This document shows, piece after piece, positions 1-6,462 of a stretch of DNA of 23,466 nt (the stretch's first letter is position 1; every line of letters starts with the position of its first letter). The notes below the pieces were generated by a model. It searched no databases and was not told the origin of the DNA. It was given only the letters and a program-made list of their open reading frames with translations. Source of the stretch: an uncultured Eubacteriales bacterium (GTDB lineage Bacteria; Bacillota; Clostridia; Oscillospirales; Acutalibacteraceae); assembly GCA_934408795.1 (NCBI GenBank), contig CAKRVQ010000003.1, positions 1 through 23,466 of the forward strand, given 5' to 3'. The position numbers and the translations under genes were made by a program.

Positions 1-77
1 TATTTTCGGGTCCTTTTTTCGTTGTTTAATTTTCAAGGTCCATTGCTCTATCTCGCGTTATCCCCCGTTTAGGGCGC
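1..77 (-). promoter_or_regulatory. Probable rRNA operon 5' leader with boxA-like motif
   Basis: Reading leftward from the promoter at 84-112, the transcript would start near 77 and run out of the window. At about 21-39 the minus strand reads ACCTTGAAAATTAAACAAC. This resembles the conserved boxA-type leader motif (CTTTGAAAACTAAACA-like) found just before 16S rRNA in Firmicutes. No protein start with an RBS is visible. The rRNA gene itself is outside the window, so the assignment is inferred from the promoter and motif; a tRNA operon or another stable RNA is possible. Confidence 0.5.
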
Positions 78-83
78 TCAATT

Positions 84-112
84 ATATTATCACACGAGAC
101 TGCCGATGTCAA
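84..112 (-). promoter_or_regulatory. Strong sigma-A promoter, rRNA-type, with A-tract upstream element
   Basis: On the minus strand a perfect -35 TTGACA (107-112), a 17-nt spacer and a -10 TAATAT (84-89) form a near-consensus promoter. Immediately upstream (113-141) the same strand carries several runs of A (A7, A6, A7 separated by short GC breaks), as in UP elements of rRNA promoters. It drives transcription leftward, away from oriC, into the leader at 1-77. Confidence 0.75.
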
Positions 113-212
113 TAGTTTTTTTGCGATTTTTTAAGGTTTTTTTCTGCCTTGTGCAGCCCCGAGGACAAGTCCACAATATATGCCGTTTCGGCGGGGTGTT
201 GAGGGGCAATTT

Positions 213-258
213 ACAAAGAAAGCGGCGATCTTCCGCATCGGAAAACCGCCGCTTTTTG
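213..258 (-). terminator. Rho-independent terminator of fba
   Basis: A 9-bp stem (AAAGCGGCG at 219-227 paired with CGCCGCTTT at 247-255) is followed on the minus strand by a short T-rich run. It sits about 30 nt past the fba stop codon, so it most likely ends the fba transcript. Confidence 0.7.
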
Positions 259-284
259 CGTCATGTTATGAAATTTTCGGAAAA

Positions 285-1148
285 TTAAGCCTTGTTTACC
301 GATCCGAAAAGTTCCATTTTTTCCTTAACGGTTGCCTTGATAGCCTCAAATCCGGGAGCAAGGAGTTTACGGGGATCAAAGCCCTTACCTTCAAGATCCT
401 TGCCCTCTTCGATATACTTACGGGTCGCTGCAGCGAAAGCGAGCTGGCACTCGGTATTGACATTTATCTTTGACACTCCGAGTGAGATCGCCTTCTTTAT
501 CATATCGGCAGGTATGCCTGTGCCGCCGTGAAGGACGAGGGGCATATCCCCTGTGAGGTTGCTGATCTTCTCAAGGACATCGAAGCGAAGTCCCTGCCAG
601 TTTTCGGGGTATTTACCGTGAATATTGCCGATTCCGGCTGCGAGCATTGTCACGCCGAGATCCGCGATCATTTTGCACTCTTCGGGATCCGCGACCTCTC
701 CGCCGCCGATAACTCCGTCTTCTTCGCCGCCGATAGCGCCGACTTCCGCCTCAAGGGATATGCCGAGCTTTCCGGTTATTTCCACGAGTTCTTTTGTCTT
801 TTCGATATTCTCGGCTATCGGATATTTCGAACCGTCGAACATAACGGATGAAAATCCTGCCTCGATACATTTTTTAGCGTGCTCATACGAGCCGTGATCG
901 AGATGAAGGGCTACCGGAACGGTTATTCCGAGCTCGTTTATCATGCCCTTTACCATTCCGACGACGGTGGTATATCCGCACATATACTTTCCCGCGCCCT
1001 CGGAGACACCGAGTATAACGGGGGACTTAAGCTCTTCAGCAGTAAGCAGTATTGCCTTGGTCCATTCAAGGTTGTTGATATTGAACTGTCCGACCGCATA
1101 CTTTCCCGCTTTTGCTTTTGTAAGCATTTCTTTTGCCGAAACCAACAT
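285..1148 (-). CDS. fba: Class II fructose-1,6-bisphosphate aldolase
   Basis: A 287-residue zinc-dependent aldolase of the class II (FBA/GatY) family. It cleaves fructose-1,6-bisphosphate to dihydroxyacetone phosphate and glyceraldehyde-3-phosphate in cytosolic glycolysis, and works in reverse in gluconeogenesis. Family marks are visible: HLDHGS at residues 82-87 with the metal and catalytic His/Asp, the LEAEVG stretch at about 132-137, a metal-binding His in GNIHGKYP at about 177, and LHGGTGIP at about 206-213, which binds metal and phosphate. The length is normal. The ATG is preceded by a perfect AAGGAGG (1158-1164) with 9-nt spacing. It has its own promoter and terminator, so it appears monocistronic. 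Tagatose-bisphosphate aldolase is the main alternative, but no tagatose pathway gene is nearby. Confidence 0.95.
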   Translation of the reverse strand: MLVSAKEMLTKAKAGKYAVGQFNINNLEWTKAILLTAEELKSPVILGVSEGAGKYMCGYTTVVGMVKGMINELGITVPVALHLDHGSYEHAKKCIEAGFSSVMFDGSKYPIAENIEKTKELVEITGKLGISLEAEVGAIGGEEDGVIGGGEVADPEECKMIADLGVTMLAAGIGNIHGKYPENWQGLRFDVLEKISNLTGDMPLVLHGGTGIPADMIKKAISLGVSKINVNTECQLAFAAATRKYIEEGKDLEGKGFDPRKLLAPGFEAIKATVKEKMELFGSVNKA

Positions 1149-1181
1149 AGTAAGGTTCCTCCTTGATTTTTTTACACATCT

Positions 1182-1210
1182 ATTTTAATGCAACGGCGGA
1201 GAAAAATCAA
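1182..1210 (-). promoter_or_regulatory. Sigma-A promoter of fba
   Basis: The minus strand carries TTGATT (1205-1210), a 17-nt spacer and TAAAAT (1182-1187), about 34 nt upstream of the fba ATG. Just upstream of it, 1228-1245 is a perfect AT-only-plus-GC-pair palindrome (ATACATAT, TT, ATATGTAT) that could be an operator or simply AT-rich flanking DNA. The rest of the 1149-1477 gap holds the two hairpins listed separately. Confidence 0.6.
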
Positions 1211-1315
1211 GAGTGCCGAAGAGATATATACATATTTATATGTATTTAATTACGGTTTATCCGGGCAAGGCGGGGGATATTTATGCCGACAGGGGGGTGC
1301 GGACGGGCGGAGGGA

Positions 1316-1361
1316 GGGAGAAAAAGCGCCCGTCGCGGCGCGAAAGTGCCGCGACGGGCGC
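1316..1361 (-). terminator. GC-rich hairpin with T-run, probable terminator of the lipoprotein gene
   Basis: A perfect 14-bp stem (1326-1339 with 1348-1361, GCGCCCGTCGCGGC and its complement, 8-nt loop) is followed on the minus strand by TTTTT (1321-1325). It lies 117 nt downstream of the lipoprotein stop codon and upstream of fba, where a terminator is expected. A second copy of the stem lies at 1412-1447. Confidence 0.6.
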
Positions 1362-1411
1362 GAGGTGGGTTTGTCGGTCTTATGCCGGGATGAGTGGGGA
1401 TGAGAGTTGAG

Positions 1412-1447
1412 GCGCCCGTCGCGGCGCGGGAGTGCCGCGGTGGGCGC
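1412..1447. repeat. Second copy of the GCGCCCGTCGCGGC hairpin
   Basis: The left arm (1412-1425) is identical to the left arm at 1326-1339, 86 bp away. The right arm (1434-1447) differs at two positions, giving one G-T wobble and one mismatch-type change. Both copies continue with GCGAGG. This copy lacks a T-run, so it looks like a duplicated hairpin rather than a second working terminator. Confidence 0.6.
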
Positions 1448-1477
1448 GAGGGCGAGCGCGAAGGAGTTGCCCTTTCC

Positions 1478-2497
1478 CTATTTTAATGTATCCGTCACAG
1501 TCACGCCGCTTCCGAGTATCTCCAGCCCTTTCATATTGCTCAGCCCCTTGCCGGTGATCTTGCCTTTCCAAAGCTTGAAGTCGGTGCTTTCGTCAACAAA
1601 GGTGTCTATCTCCAGTTCGCCGCCTGAAAGTATGACGGTCGAAACGATCTTCCCGTCATAATCTTCGGCAAAGCCCCATCCGTCCGATATTTCGGTCTTT
1701 CCGCCGCGGCATACCAGTCTGACGCCGTTTACAAGCGTATCGATGTCAAGTTCGCCGTCCGCCGTGCATACATCTCCGTTTGCGATCAAGGTGTCGCATT
1801 CAAGAGAGCCGCCGAGCAAGATGAGGTTTGCAGTGCCGTCGCTGTCGGTGTTTTTTGTAAGGGTGACCGACGGGCACTCAATCTCCGCTCCGTCAATTAT
1901 CAGCGAAGGAAACGGGCGCGCTCCGACGCCGCTGTCTATCCCCTGCTTCATTCTCAATTTGCCGCTTCCCGTTATTATGACCGTATCGAACCCGACAAAA
2001 TGCGCACCCTCCGCAGTGCCGTCATCGGCAAAACAATCGCCCTCCAGCTCAAGCCACAGAATGCCGCCCGAGGAGCTGCAGATGTTAGGAATAAAACTGT
2101 CCTTAGCCGTTACATGAATGCAGTGATACCTTTCGCCGTTCCATTGAAAGCGCCCGTAATCGCCCGCTTCGGTCGCCTTTTTCTCGGTAAGCTCCGCAAA
2201 GGTATATCCGTTTTCAGAGCCCGAGGACTTTATGTCGCCGTACTCGCCTCGATACCAAACGCCGAGACAATCGGGGGAACCGCGATGAGCATCCGACGCT
2301 ATCGGCAGTTTACTGTCCTTCGGGGCAATAACGCTCAGCTCTTTATAATTATAATATGTACGGCACTGCTCGGGAACATTTTCTGTATCCGCGGAATCGC
2401 TTTTGTCGGACGACGGTGTATTTATTGCGCTTTTGCAGCCGCACAGGCAGATAAGCACAGCTGCCGCGGCGATCACCGATAAGCATCTGATTTTCAT
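1478..2497 (-). CDS. Predicted lipoprotein with beta-helix-like repeats, function unknown
   Basis: A 339-residue protein that I cannot assign to a characterised family. The N-terminus is a lipoprotein signal: Lys/Arg, a hydrophobic core, then LCGC with the lipidated cysteine at residue 21, so the mature protein should be anchored to the outer face of the membrane. A Ser/Asp-rich linker follows (about 25-40). From about residue 130 onward it has short turns rich in Gly, Asp, Ile and Leu with repeating patterns such as GGSLECDTL, DGELDIDTL and GGELEIDTF. This suggests a right-handed parallel beta-helix like the carbohydrate-binding-type domains common in gut Clostridia. The RBS is GAGGG about 9 nt before the ATG. 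It stands alone between a repeat element and a terminator hairpin. Confidence 0.75.
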   Translation of the reverse strand: MKIRCLSVIAAAAVLICLCGCKSAINTPSSDKSDSADTENVPEQCRTYYNYKELSVIAPKDSKLPIASDAHRGSPDCLGVWYRGEYGDIKSSGSENGYTFAELTEKKATEAGDYGRFQWNGERYHCIHVTAKDSFIPNICSSSGGILWLELEGDCFADDGTAEGAHFVGFDTVIITGSGKLRMKQGIDSGVGARPFPSLIIDGAEIECPSVTLTKNTDSDGTANLILLGGSLECDTLIANGDVCTADGELDIDTLVNGVRLVCRGGKTEISDGWGFAEDYDGKIVSTVILSGGELEIDTFVDESTDFKLWKGKITGKGLSNMKGLEILGSGVTVTDTLK

Positions 2498-2554
2498 TTA
2501 CGAGCCCTCGCATTTTTGTTTTTTGCTCTTTTTTTATCTTTGTCGGGAGGTGTT

Positions 2555-2576
2555 CGGCGGACGGATCCGTCCGCCG
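2555..2576. repeat. Perfect 22-bp palindrome upstream of the lipoprotein gene
   Basis: CGGCGGACGGA (2555-2565) is followed with no spacer by its exact reverse complement (2566-2576). It lies 58 nt upstream of the lipoprotein ATG, with a T-rich run just left of it (2517-2540). It could be an operator or a hairpin in the leader. No recognisable -10/-35 pair adjoins it. Confidence 0.55.
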
Positions 2577-2699
2577 GGCGAAGCCGTAGCGGGAATCCGG
2601 GGCGGGAGCCCTGATCGGCGCAGGCGGGCACAAGCGGGTACAGAGTTGGCTCAGAGTGGGCACGGAACGGGAACGAGCCGCCACATCACGGGTGAAAAT

Positions 2700-2853
2700 C
2701 GGGAGCCGCGCGACCCCCGTCGGGGGTCACGCAAAACGGGCGCTTCCCGATCCTGAATGACATTCACTGTCCGTCTCGCCGCACTTTTTACGCCCGTCGG
2801 CAAATAAAACCCTGCCCGTTTTGCCGCGCTCTCCGAGCGCGGCGCGGCTCCCG
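2700..2853. repeat. Three-armed structured repeat element, copy D
   Basis: Nested perfect inverted repeats. The outer stem is 2700-2710 with 2843-2853 (11 bp, CGGGAGCCGCG). Inside it are hairpin 1 at 2712-2728 (GACCCCC, 3-nt loop, GGGGGTC), a central stem 2731-2741 with 2814-2824 (11 bp, GCAAAACGGGC), and hairpin 2 at 2824-2842 (CCGCGCTC, TCC loop, GAGCGCGG). The order and spacing match four other elements in the window although the stem sequences differ. It occupies the gene-free stretch 2498-3067 and contains no credible coding sequence. Confidence 0.75.
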
Positions 2854-2880
2854 CAAGCTGAGTGCACTTTTCAATGCCTA

Positions 2881-2920
2881 CAAACAAAACAGGGGAGCTG
2901 CCTTGACTCGGCAACTCCCC
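2881..2920 (-). terminator. Rho-independent terminator after the secreted-protein gene
   Basis: On the minus strand an 11-bp stem (2910-2920 with 2892-2902, one G-T pair, 7-nt loop) is followed by TGTTTTGTTTG. It lies about 150 nt past the stop codon at 3068, with no other minus-strand gene between, so it probably terminates that transcript. A smaller hairpin without a T-run (GCACGC, GCGTGC arms) lies at 3035-3050. Confidence 0.7.
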
Positions 2921-3067
2921 CTCCGGGCTCGCGAGAGTGATTCCCCGCAGCCCGTCGGCTTTAACATTAAACAGATCAAGAGTCACCATGTGGAGCGGCG
3001 ATTCTCACCGTTATTATTCAAAAACTGCTTTGCCGCACGCCGACGCGTGCCGTTATCACAGAGACCC

Positions 3068-4360
3068 TTATGCTCTGCTCCTCTTTTTCTCTATGAGAGT
3101 AAGAACCGCGATCGCTGCCGCTGACAACGCCGCCATGACTGCCACTGCGGTCACGCTGCCGTCATCTCCGTTTTTCGGAGGGGCATACTCGCCGTAAAGC
3201 ACATAAACACTGAAGTGCTCAAGTTCGGTGATCACCTTGCGGTTTGCCTTGTCAACGGTAATTTCGAGCTCTTCTTTTTCACCGTCATGTGAAACATAGA
3301 ACAACTTCAGTCCCTCAAGTGAGAAATCTTCGGGCACATCGATCGTGACCTTGACCTTGCCGTCGTTGGGCTGGATTTGCTCGTTGTGATGCATGGCAGT
3401 GATGTCGAATATCAGCATTCTGCCGTCTTTCTTTATAACATCTTTAAGAGCGGTCTTTACCGTATCCACGGTCTCGCCGTCCTTGATGATCTCGGCGGTG
3501 ATAACCGTATCTGCAGGGAAAGCCTGATCGCCGTCAACGGTGATGCTGTCGCCTGTATTGTATTCCACACCGATTATGGGAGTGATCATTTCATCTTGCG
3601 CAGGCACTTTGTCAGCCTTGCCGAACGAAATTATTTTTACGATGCCGTCATTTCCGACCGAGGTGACGACCTTCTTGTAGTCCTTGTACATTATGCAGAT
3701 CAGGTTGTCAAGAAAATCTTTGTTCGTCTTGTTCTTTATGACCTCATCGTAGGTATATGCAACATACTCTTCGTCTTCAAGGTAGACGAGAGCCTCGACC
3801 TTGTCTTTGTCCTTTGCCAGCTCTTCAAGTGTTGCGTAACGGCTTGTGTCCTGCTCGGTGCCCTGATAATATACATTATAGGTTCCGTCGCCGTTCTCCG
3901 TATAACCGCAGACGAGATACATGTATGAACTGCCCTTGCCGCCACCCAATTCGGCGATCAGACCGTTTTTCTCATCATATCTATAAGCTGAGTCTTTGTC
4001 GGGATTGTTTTTAATGAGGTCGGAAAGGCTTCCGTTAAGCTTCATAAGCTTCTCTGCAAGCCCGTTCAGCTTGTCGGCGGGATATGCCATGCAATTACCG
4101 TTGTCATCCGCGGTCACGGTGCCGCTTGTTTCGTCCCAACTTCCCAAGAACGCGTCATCATCTTTATAATTAAAGATAGTCCACTCGACCGCAAGAGCAG
4201 GCGCGAACTCGGTTTTGCCCTCGGATATAAGAAGGAACCAGGAAAGGACTTCAAAATCCTTACAATAATTTTTCTTTGCCGCGCTTGCTGTCGTTGTTCC
4301 GAAGACGAGCATCGAGATCGCTACGGAAGCCGCAAGAACAGCCGAAATCAGTTTTTTCAT
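3068..4360 (-). CDS. Secreted, C-terminally anchored surface protein, function unknown
   Basis: A 430-residue protein with a Sec signal peptide (MKK, a hydrophobic stretch, then TASAA; cleavage near residue 27) and a C-terminal anchor: PPKNGDD at about 394-400, a hydrophobic Ala/Val-rich helix (about 404-423) and the basic tail EKKRSRA. This is the layout of a sortase sorting signal, but the motif is PKNGD rather than the usual PxTGD, so it may instead be a plain membrane anchor. The body has no domain I recognise with confidence. Residues about 290-390 alternate charged and hydrophobic residues (for example VKVTIDVPEDFSLEGLKLFYVSHDG), as in Ig-like beta-sandwich stalk domains of Firmicute surface proteins. 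The RBS GGAGAG precedes the ATG. A perfect sigma-A promoter at 4464-4492 suggests high expression. Confidence 0.8.
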   Translation of the reverse strand: MKKLISAVLAASVAISMLVFGTTTASAAKKNYCKDFEVLSWFLLISEGKTEFAPALAVEWTIFNYKDDDAFLGSWDETSGTVTADDNGNCMAYPADKLNGLAEKLMKLNGSLSDLIKNNPDKDSAYRYDEKNGLIAELGGGKGSSYMYLVCGYTENGDGTYNVYYQGTEQDTSRYATLEELAKDKDKVEALVYLEDEEYVAYTYDEVIKNKTNKDFLDNLICIMYKDYKKVVTSVGNDGIVKIISFGKADKVPAQDEMITPIIGVEYNTGDSITVDGDQAFPADTVITAEIIKDGETVDTVKTALKDVIKKDGRMLIFDITAMHHNEQIQPNDGKVKVTIDVPEDFSLEGLKLFYVSHDGEKEELEITVDKANRKVITELEHFSVYVLYGEYAPPKNGDDGSVTAVAVMAALSAAAIAVLTLIEKKRSRA

Positions 4361-4463
4361 GATTACTCTCCTTTGTTTTTATAACGGGATCGCGCCCCTA
4401 CGCGACATCCCATTCCTTATGATTGGGAAAGGTGTGCCTCTGACGGCAACCCAACCCAACCAT

Positions 4464-4492
4464 ATTATACCTGCGGGCACAAAATATGTCAA
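4464..4492 (-). promoter_or_regulatory. Perfect-consensus sigma-A promoter of the surface-protein gene
   Basis: On the minus strand TTGACA (4487-4492), exactly 17 nt, then TATAAT (4464-4469). Transcription would start near 4457, giving a leader of roughly 97 nt. The leader begins at a GGTTGGGTTGGGTTG tract (plus-strand 4448-4462). It contains a hairpin at about 4386-4411 (GGGA and TCGCG paired with CGCGA and TCCC, with a 2-nt bulge) ahead of the RBS. Confidence 0.85.
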
Positions 4493-4574
4493 TCGAAATA
4501 TGTCGATTTATAGTACATATCCTTTTACAGTGATGATCAGACTTAACGATCGGGCTTAATAACCATATGCCTGC

Positions 4575-4850
4575 CCCGCTGATGCAAAAGCGGACGGCGA
4601 ACAACAGGCGGCGAACGGCAGGCAGCGGGCTACAGGCAGAGGACGGTGGGCGGCCGGCGGCAGCGAGTGGGCGGCATTGCTGCTTGTCGGCAGGCGGTAA
4701 GCGGTGTCGGACCGCAACAAACGACAGATAACGACAAGCTGCCGATGACGAGAGACAGGCGGCAAAGGGCAGCAGCGGACCGCAGGCGGGGAGCAGCTGA
4801 CAACAGAATAATCGGCGACCGGCAATAGCAGGCGGCGGCCGTCCGAAGGC
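4575..4850. repeat. Low-complexity G/A-rich tract (GGCGGC/GGCAGG units)
   Basis: Degenerate short units such as GGCGGC, GGCAGG, GACAGG and AGCGG repeat with strong purine bias on the plus strand. There is no RBS-led reading frame. It ends in CGAAGGCTTTCGTGCG, which is nearly identical to the end of a similar tract before repeat copy B (about 6437-6452), so the tract appears associated with the structured element that follows. Confidence 0.5.
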
Positions 4851-4865
4851 TTTCGTGCGGCTTTA

Positions 4866-5035
4866 GGGGCAGCGCCGCGGCGACCCGTTTACGGGTCGCC
4901 TGAACGGTAAGGGGCTGCCCGCAGTTGAAGTGACCGACGCTCTGCCCGCCTCTTCCTTCTTCCTTTTTAAAATCGATGCTCGGCCCTGCCCCTTACCGTT
5001 TGCCGCGCGCTTCGCGCGCGGCACGGCGCTGCCCC
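4866..5035. repeat. Three-armed structured repeat element, copy A
   Basis: The outer stem is 4866-4877 with 5024-5035 (12 bp, GGGGCAGCGCCG). Hairpin 1 is 4879-4900 (GGCGACCCGT and its complement around TT). The central stem is 4903-4915 with 4988-5000 (13 bp, AACGGTAAGGGGC). Hairpin 2 is 5001-5023 (10 bp, TGCCGCGCGC, loop TTC). All four stems are perfect and abut one another, so the fold is a four-way junction. The copy at 6463-6630 is alignable along its length. Codons read across it are typical of spurious Arg/Ala-rich frames and I do not call a gene. Confidence 0.85.
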
Positions 5036-5093
5036 GTGCCCGCCCTCTGCCGCCGCAAAACCCGTCCCCCTCGTTTTGGGTGTGCAGACAAAT

Positions 5094-5127
5094 GAAGAGC
5101 GGTTCGACCTTGGTCGAACCGCTCTTC
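5094..5127 (-). terminator. 16-bp perfect hairpin, probable terminator of perR-rbr
   Basis: GAAGAGCGGTTCGACC (5094-5109) and its exact complement (5112-5127) surround TT. It begins 70 nt downstream of the rubrerythrin stop codon. The tail that follows on the minus strand (ATTTGTCTGC) is only weakly T-rich, so it may act as a terminator or as a 3' stabilising hairpin. Confidence 0.55.
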
Positions 5128-5196
5128 GCTCACAAAAGCACTCATAAATGAAACCGATATTGAACTACAAGCGCCCCTGTCGATATTCAATTTGAA

Positions 5197-5742
5197 TTAT
5201 TTATTGAAGTATCTGTTCAGAAGACCCTCAAAAGCCTTGCCGTGTCGGGCTTCATCACGCGCCATTTCATGGACGGTATCGTGGATCGCGTCAAGCCCCA
5301 ATTCCTTGGCAAGCTTTGCAAGCTCGGTCTTGCCGGCGGTGGCTCCGTTTTCCGCCTCAACGCGCATACGAAGGTTCTTCTCGGTCGATGCGGTCACGAC
5401 CTCGCCGAGCATCTCGGCAAATTTTGCAGCGTGCTCCGCCTCCTCGTAAGCGGCTTTCTCCCAGTAAAGACCGATCTCGGGATATCCCTCACGATGTGCT
5501 GCTCTTGCCATTGCAAGGTACATTCCGACCTCGCTGCATTCGCCCTCGAAGTTTGCGCGGAGTCCTTCAACGATCCTTGCGTCCACTCCTTTGGCGATGC
5601 CGATCTCGTGCTCTGCAGCCCATGACTTATCTTCGGTCACCTCTTTGAATTTAGAACCGTCCACCTTGCAAACAGGGCACTGTGCCGGCGGGACTTCTCC
5701 CTCATAAACATATCCGCAAACAGGACAAACAAACTTTTTCAT
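5197..5742 (-). CDS. Reverse rubrerythrin (rubredoxin domain first), peroxide reductase
   Basis: A 181-residue cytosolic non-haem iron protein. The N-terminus is a rubredoxin-type Fe(SCys)4 domain with cysteines at residues 6, 9, 22 and 25 ([10 protein letters not shown] and CPVCK). It is followed by a ferritin-like four-helix domain with di-iron motifs EEAEH and DEARH. This is the opposite of the classical rubrerythrin order and matches the 'reverse rubrerythrin' type of clostridia. In that family the protein reduces hydrogen peroxide, with electrons from NAD(P)H through rubredoxin-type carriers, and is strongly PerR-controlled. Here it lies 24 nt downstream of a PerR-like gene on the same strand, with a GGAGG before the ATG, so the two are probably co-transcribed. 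The terminator-like hairpin at 5094-5127 ends the unit. Confidence 0.93.
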   Translation of the reverse strand: MKKFVCPVCGYVYEGEVPPAQCPVCKVDGSKFKEVTEDKSWAAEHEIGIAKGVDARIVEGLRANFEGECSEVGMYLAMARAAHREGYPEIGLYWEKAAYEEAEHAAKFAEMLGEVVTASTEKNLRMRVEAENGATAGKTELAKLAKELGLDAIHDTVHEMARDEARHGKAFEGLLNRYFNK

Positions 5743-5766
5743 TTTTCATTCCTCCGTTTTAATTAT

Positions 5767-6144
5767 TTAGTTTTTACATTTTTTACATTTTCCGAAATAA
5801 AGATAGACCGATGTGTTGATGTCGGCACCCGTAAGGGCTTCGACCTGCCTGTCCGCCTCCTCGGTATTCACCTCAAGAACATCCGAGACCTCTCCGCACA
5901 CGGTACACTTGAAATGGATATGCGGTTCCGTTCTGGCGTCAAAGTGTTCTACGCCGGACTCATCCGAAAATCCTATCAGTCTGCCGTCGGACTTGAGATC
6001 CGCAAGATCCCTGTAGACCGTGCCGAGGCTTATTCTCGGTATTTCTTTTCTTACCGACTGATATACCCATTCGGCGGTCGGATGTGATGTGGTGGACGCA
6101 ACGGCATCATATACTGCCTGCCTTTGCGGGGAAAAGCGTTTCAT
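5767..6144 (-). CDS. perR: Fur-family peroxide-responsive repressor, PerR-like
   Basis: A 125-residue DNA-binding metalloregulator. A winged helix fills the first 70 residues (PTAEWVYQSV, then the recognition helix ISLGTVYRDLADL). Two CxxC pairs (C80/C83 and C120/C123) form the structural zinc site. Candidate regulatory-metal ligands in PerR-like positions are H21, D69, H75, H77 and D88. D88 aligns with the Asp that distinguishes Bacillus PerR from Fur, which has Glu there. In PerR, iron-catalysed oxidation of the His ligands releases DNA. The neighbouring peroxide-reducing rubrerythrin supports this role. The palindrome overlapping its transcription start implies autoregulation. The RBS AAGGAG (6151-6156) lies 6 nt before the ATG. 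Fur and Zur are less likely. Confidence 0.85.
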   Translation of the reverse strand: MKRFSPQRQAVYDAVASTTSHPTAEWVYQSVRKEIPRISLGTVYRDLADLKSDGRLIGFSDESGVEHFDARTEPHIHFKCTVCGEVSDVLEVNTEEADRQVEALTGADINTSVYLYFGKCKKCKN

Positions 6145-6154
6145 TTGCAGCTCC

Positions 6155-6177
6155 TTATCAGTAATCTTTACTGATAA
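6155..6177. promoter_or_regulatory. Perfect palindromic operator of perR-rbr
   Basis: Arms TTATCAGTAA (6155-6164) and TTACTGATAA (6168-6177) are exact reverse complements around TCT. The site covers the predicted transcription start (about 6172) and touches the RBS. The odd-length centre and TAAT/TTA core resemble Fur-family boxes, though it is not the canonical Bacillus Per box. A second, half-matching sequence TTATAAT followed by GATTTGT lies at 6191-6205, between the -10 and -35. Confidence 0.75.
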
Positions 6178-6178
6178 C

Positions 6179-6207
6179 AGTATAATTCATTTATAATGAT
6201 TTGTCAA
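6179..6207 (-). promoter_or_regulatory. Sigma-A promoter of perR-rbr
   Basis: On the minus strand TTGACA (6202-6207), a 17-nt spacer and TATACT (6179-6184). The operator palindrome begins one base past the -10, so bound repressor would block open-complex formation. Confidence 0.85.
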
Positions 6208-6269
6208 TACCTTTTTATTATTTTTTTCTTTTAGATTTTTAAAACCGCACTTTTTTCTCGTTTCTCTTC

Positions 6270-6436
6270 TGTCTCGGCGGCGACGGCGACGGGCAACAGG
6301 GCGGCGGTGACTGTGACGGCAGAGACCGCCACAGAGGGCACAGAAACGGCAAGTAACGGCAGACTGCAGCGGGTGGCGGTAATAGCAGTGACCGTGAAGG
6401 TGGGCGGCGGCGACGGCGGGCAAGGGTTTGCACCGA
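6270..6436. repeat. Low-complexity G/A-rich tract before repeat copy B
   Basis: GGCGGCGACGGC, GGGCGGCGG and related units are repeated on the plus strand, ending in CGAAGGCTTTCATGCG. Its composition and end match the tract before copy A. After copy B (6631-6769) the DNA becomes C/T-rich, the opposite bias. No gene is supported in 6208-6769. Confidence 0.45.
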
Positions 6437-6462
6437 ACGAAGGCTTTCATGCGACCTCCGTA

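Noticed and set aside
1188..1410. Short plus-strand frames through the fba upstream region
   Set aside because: They run through the terminator hairpin, with Gly/Arg-rich low-complexity products and no RBS.
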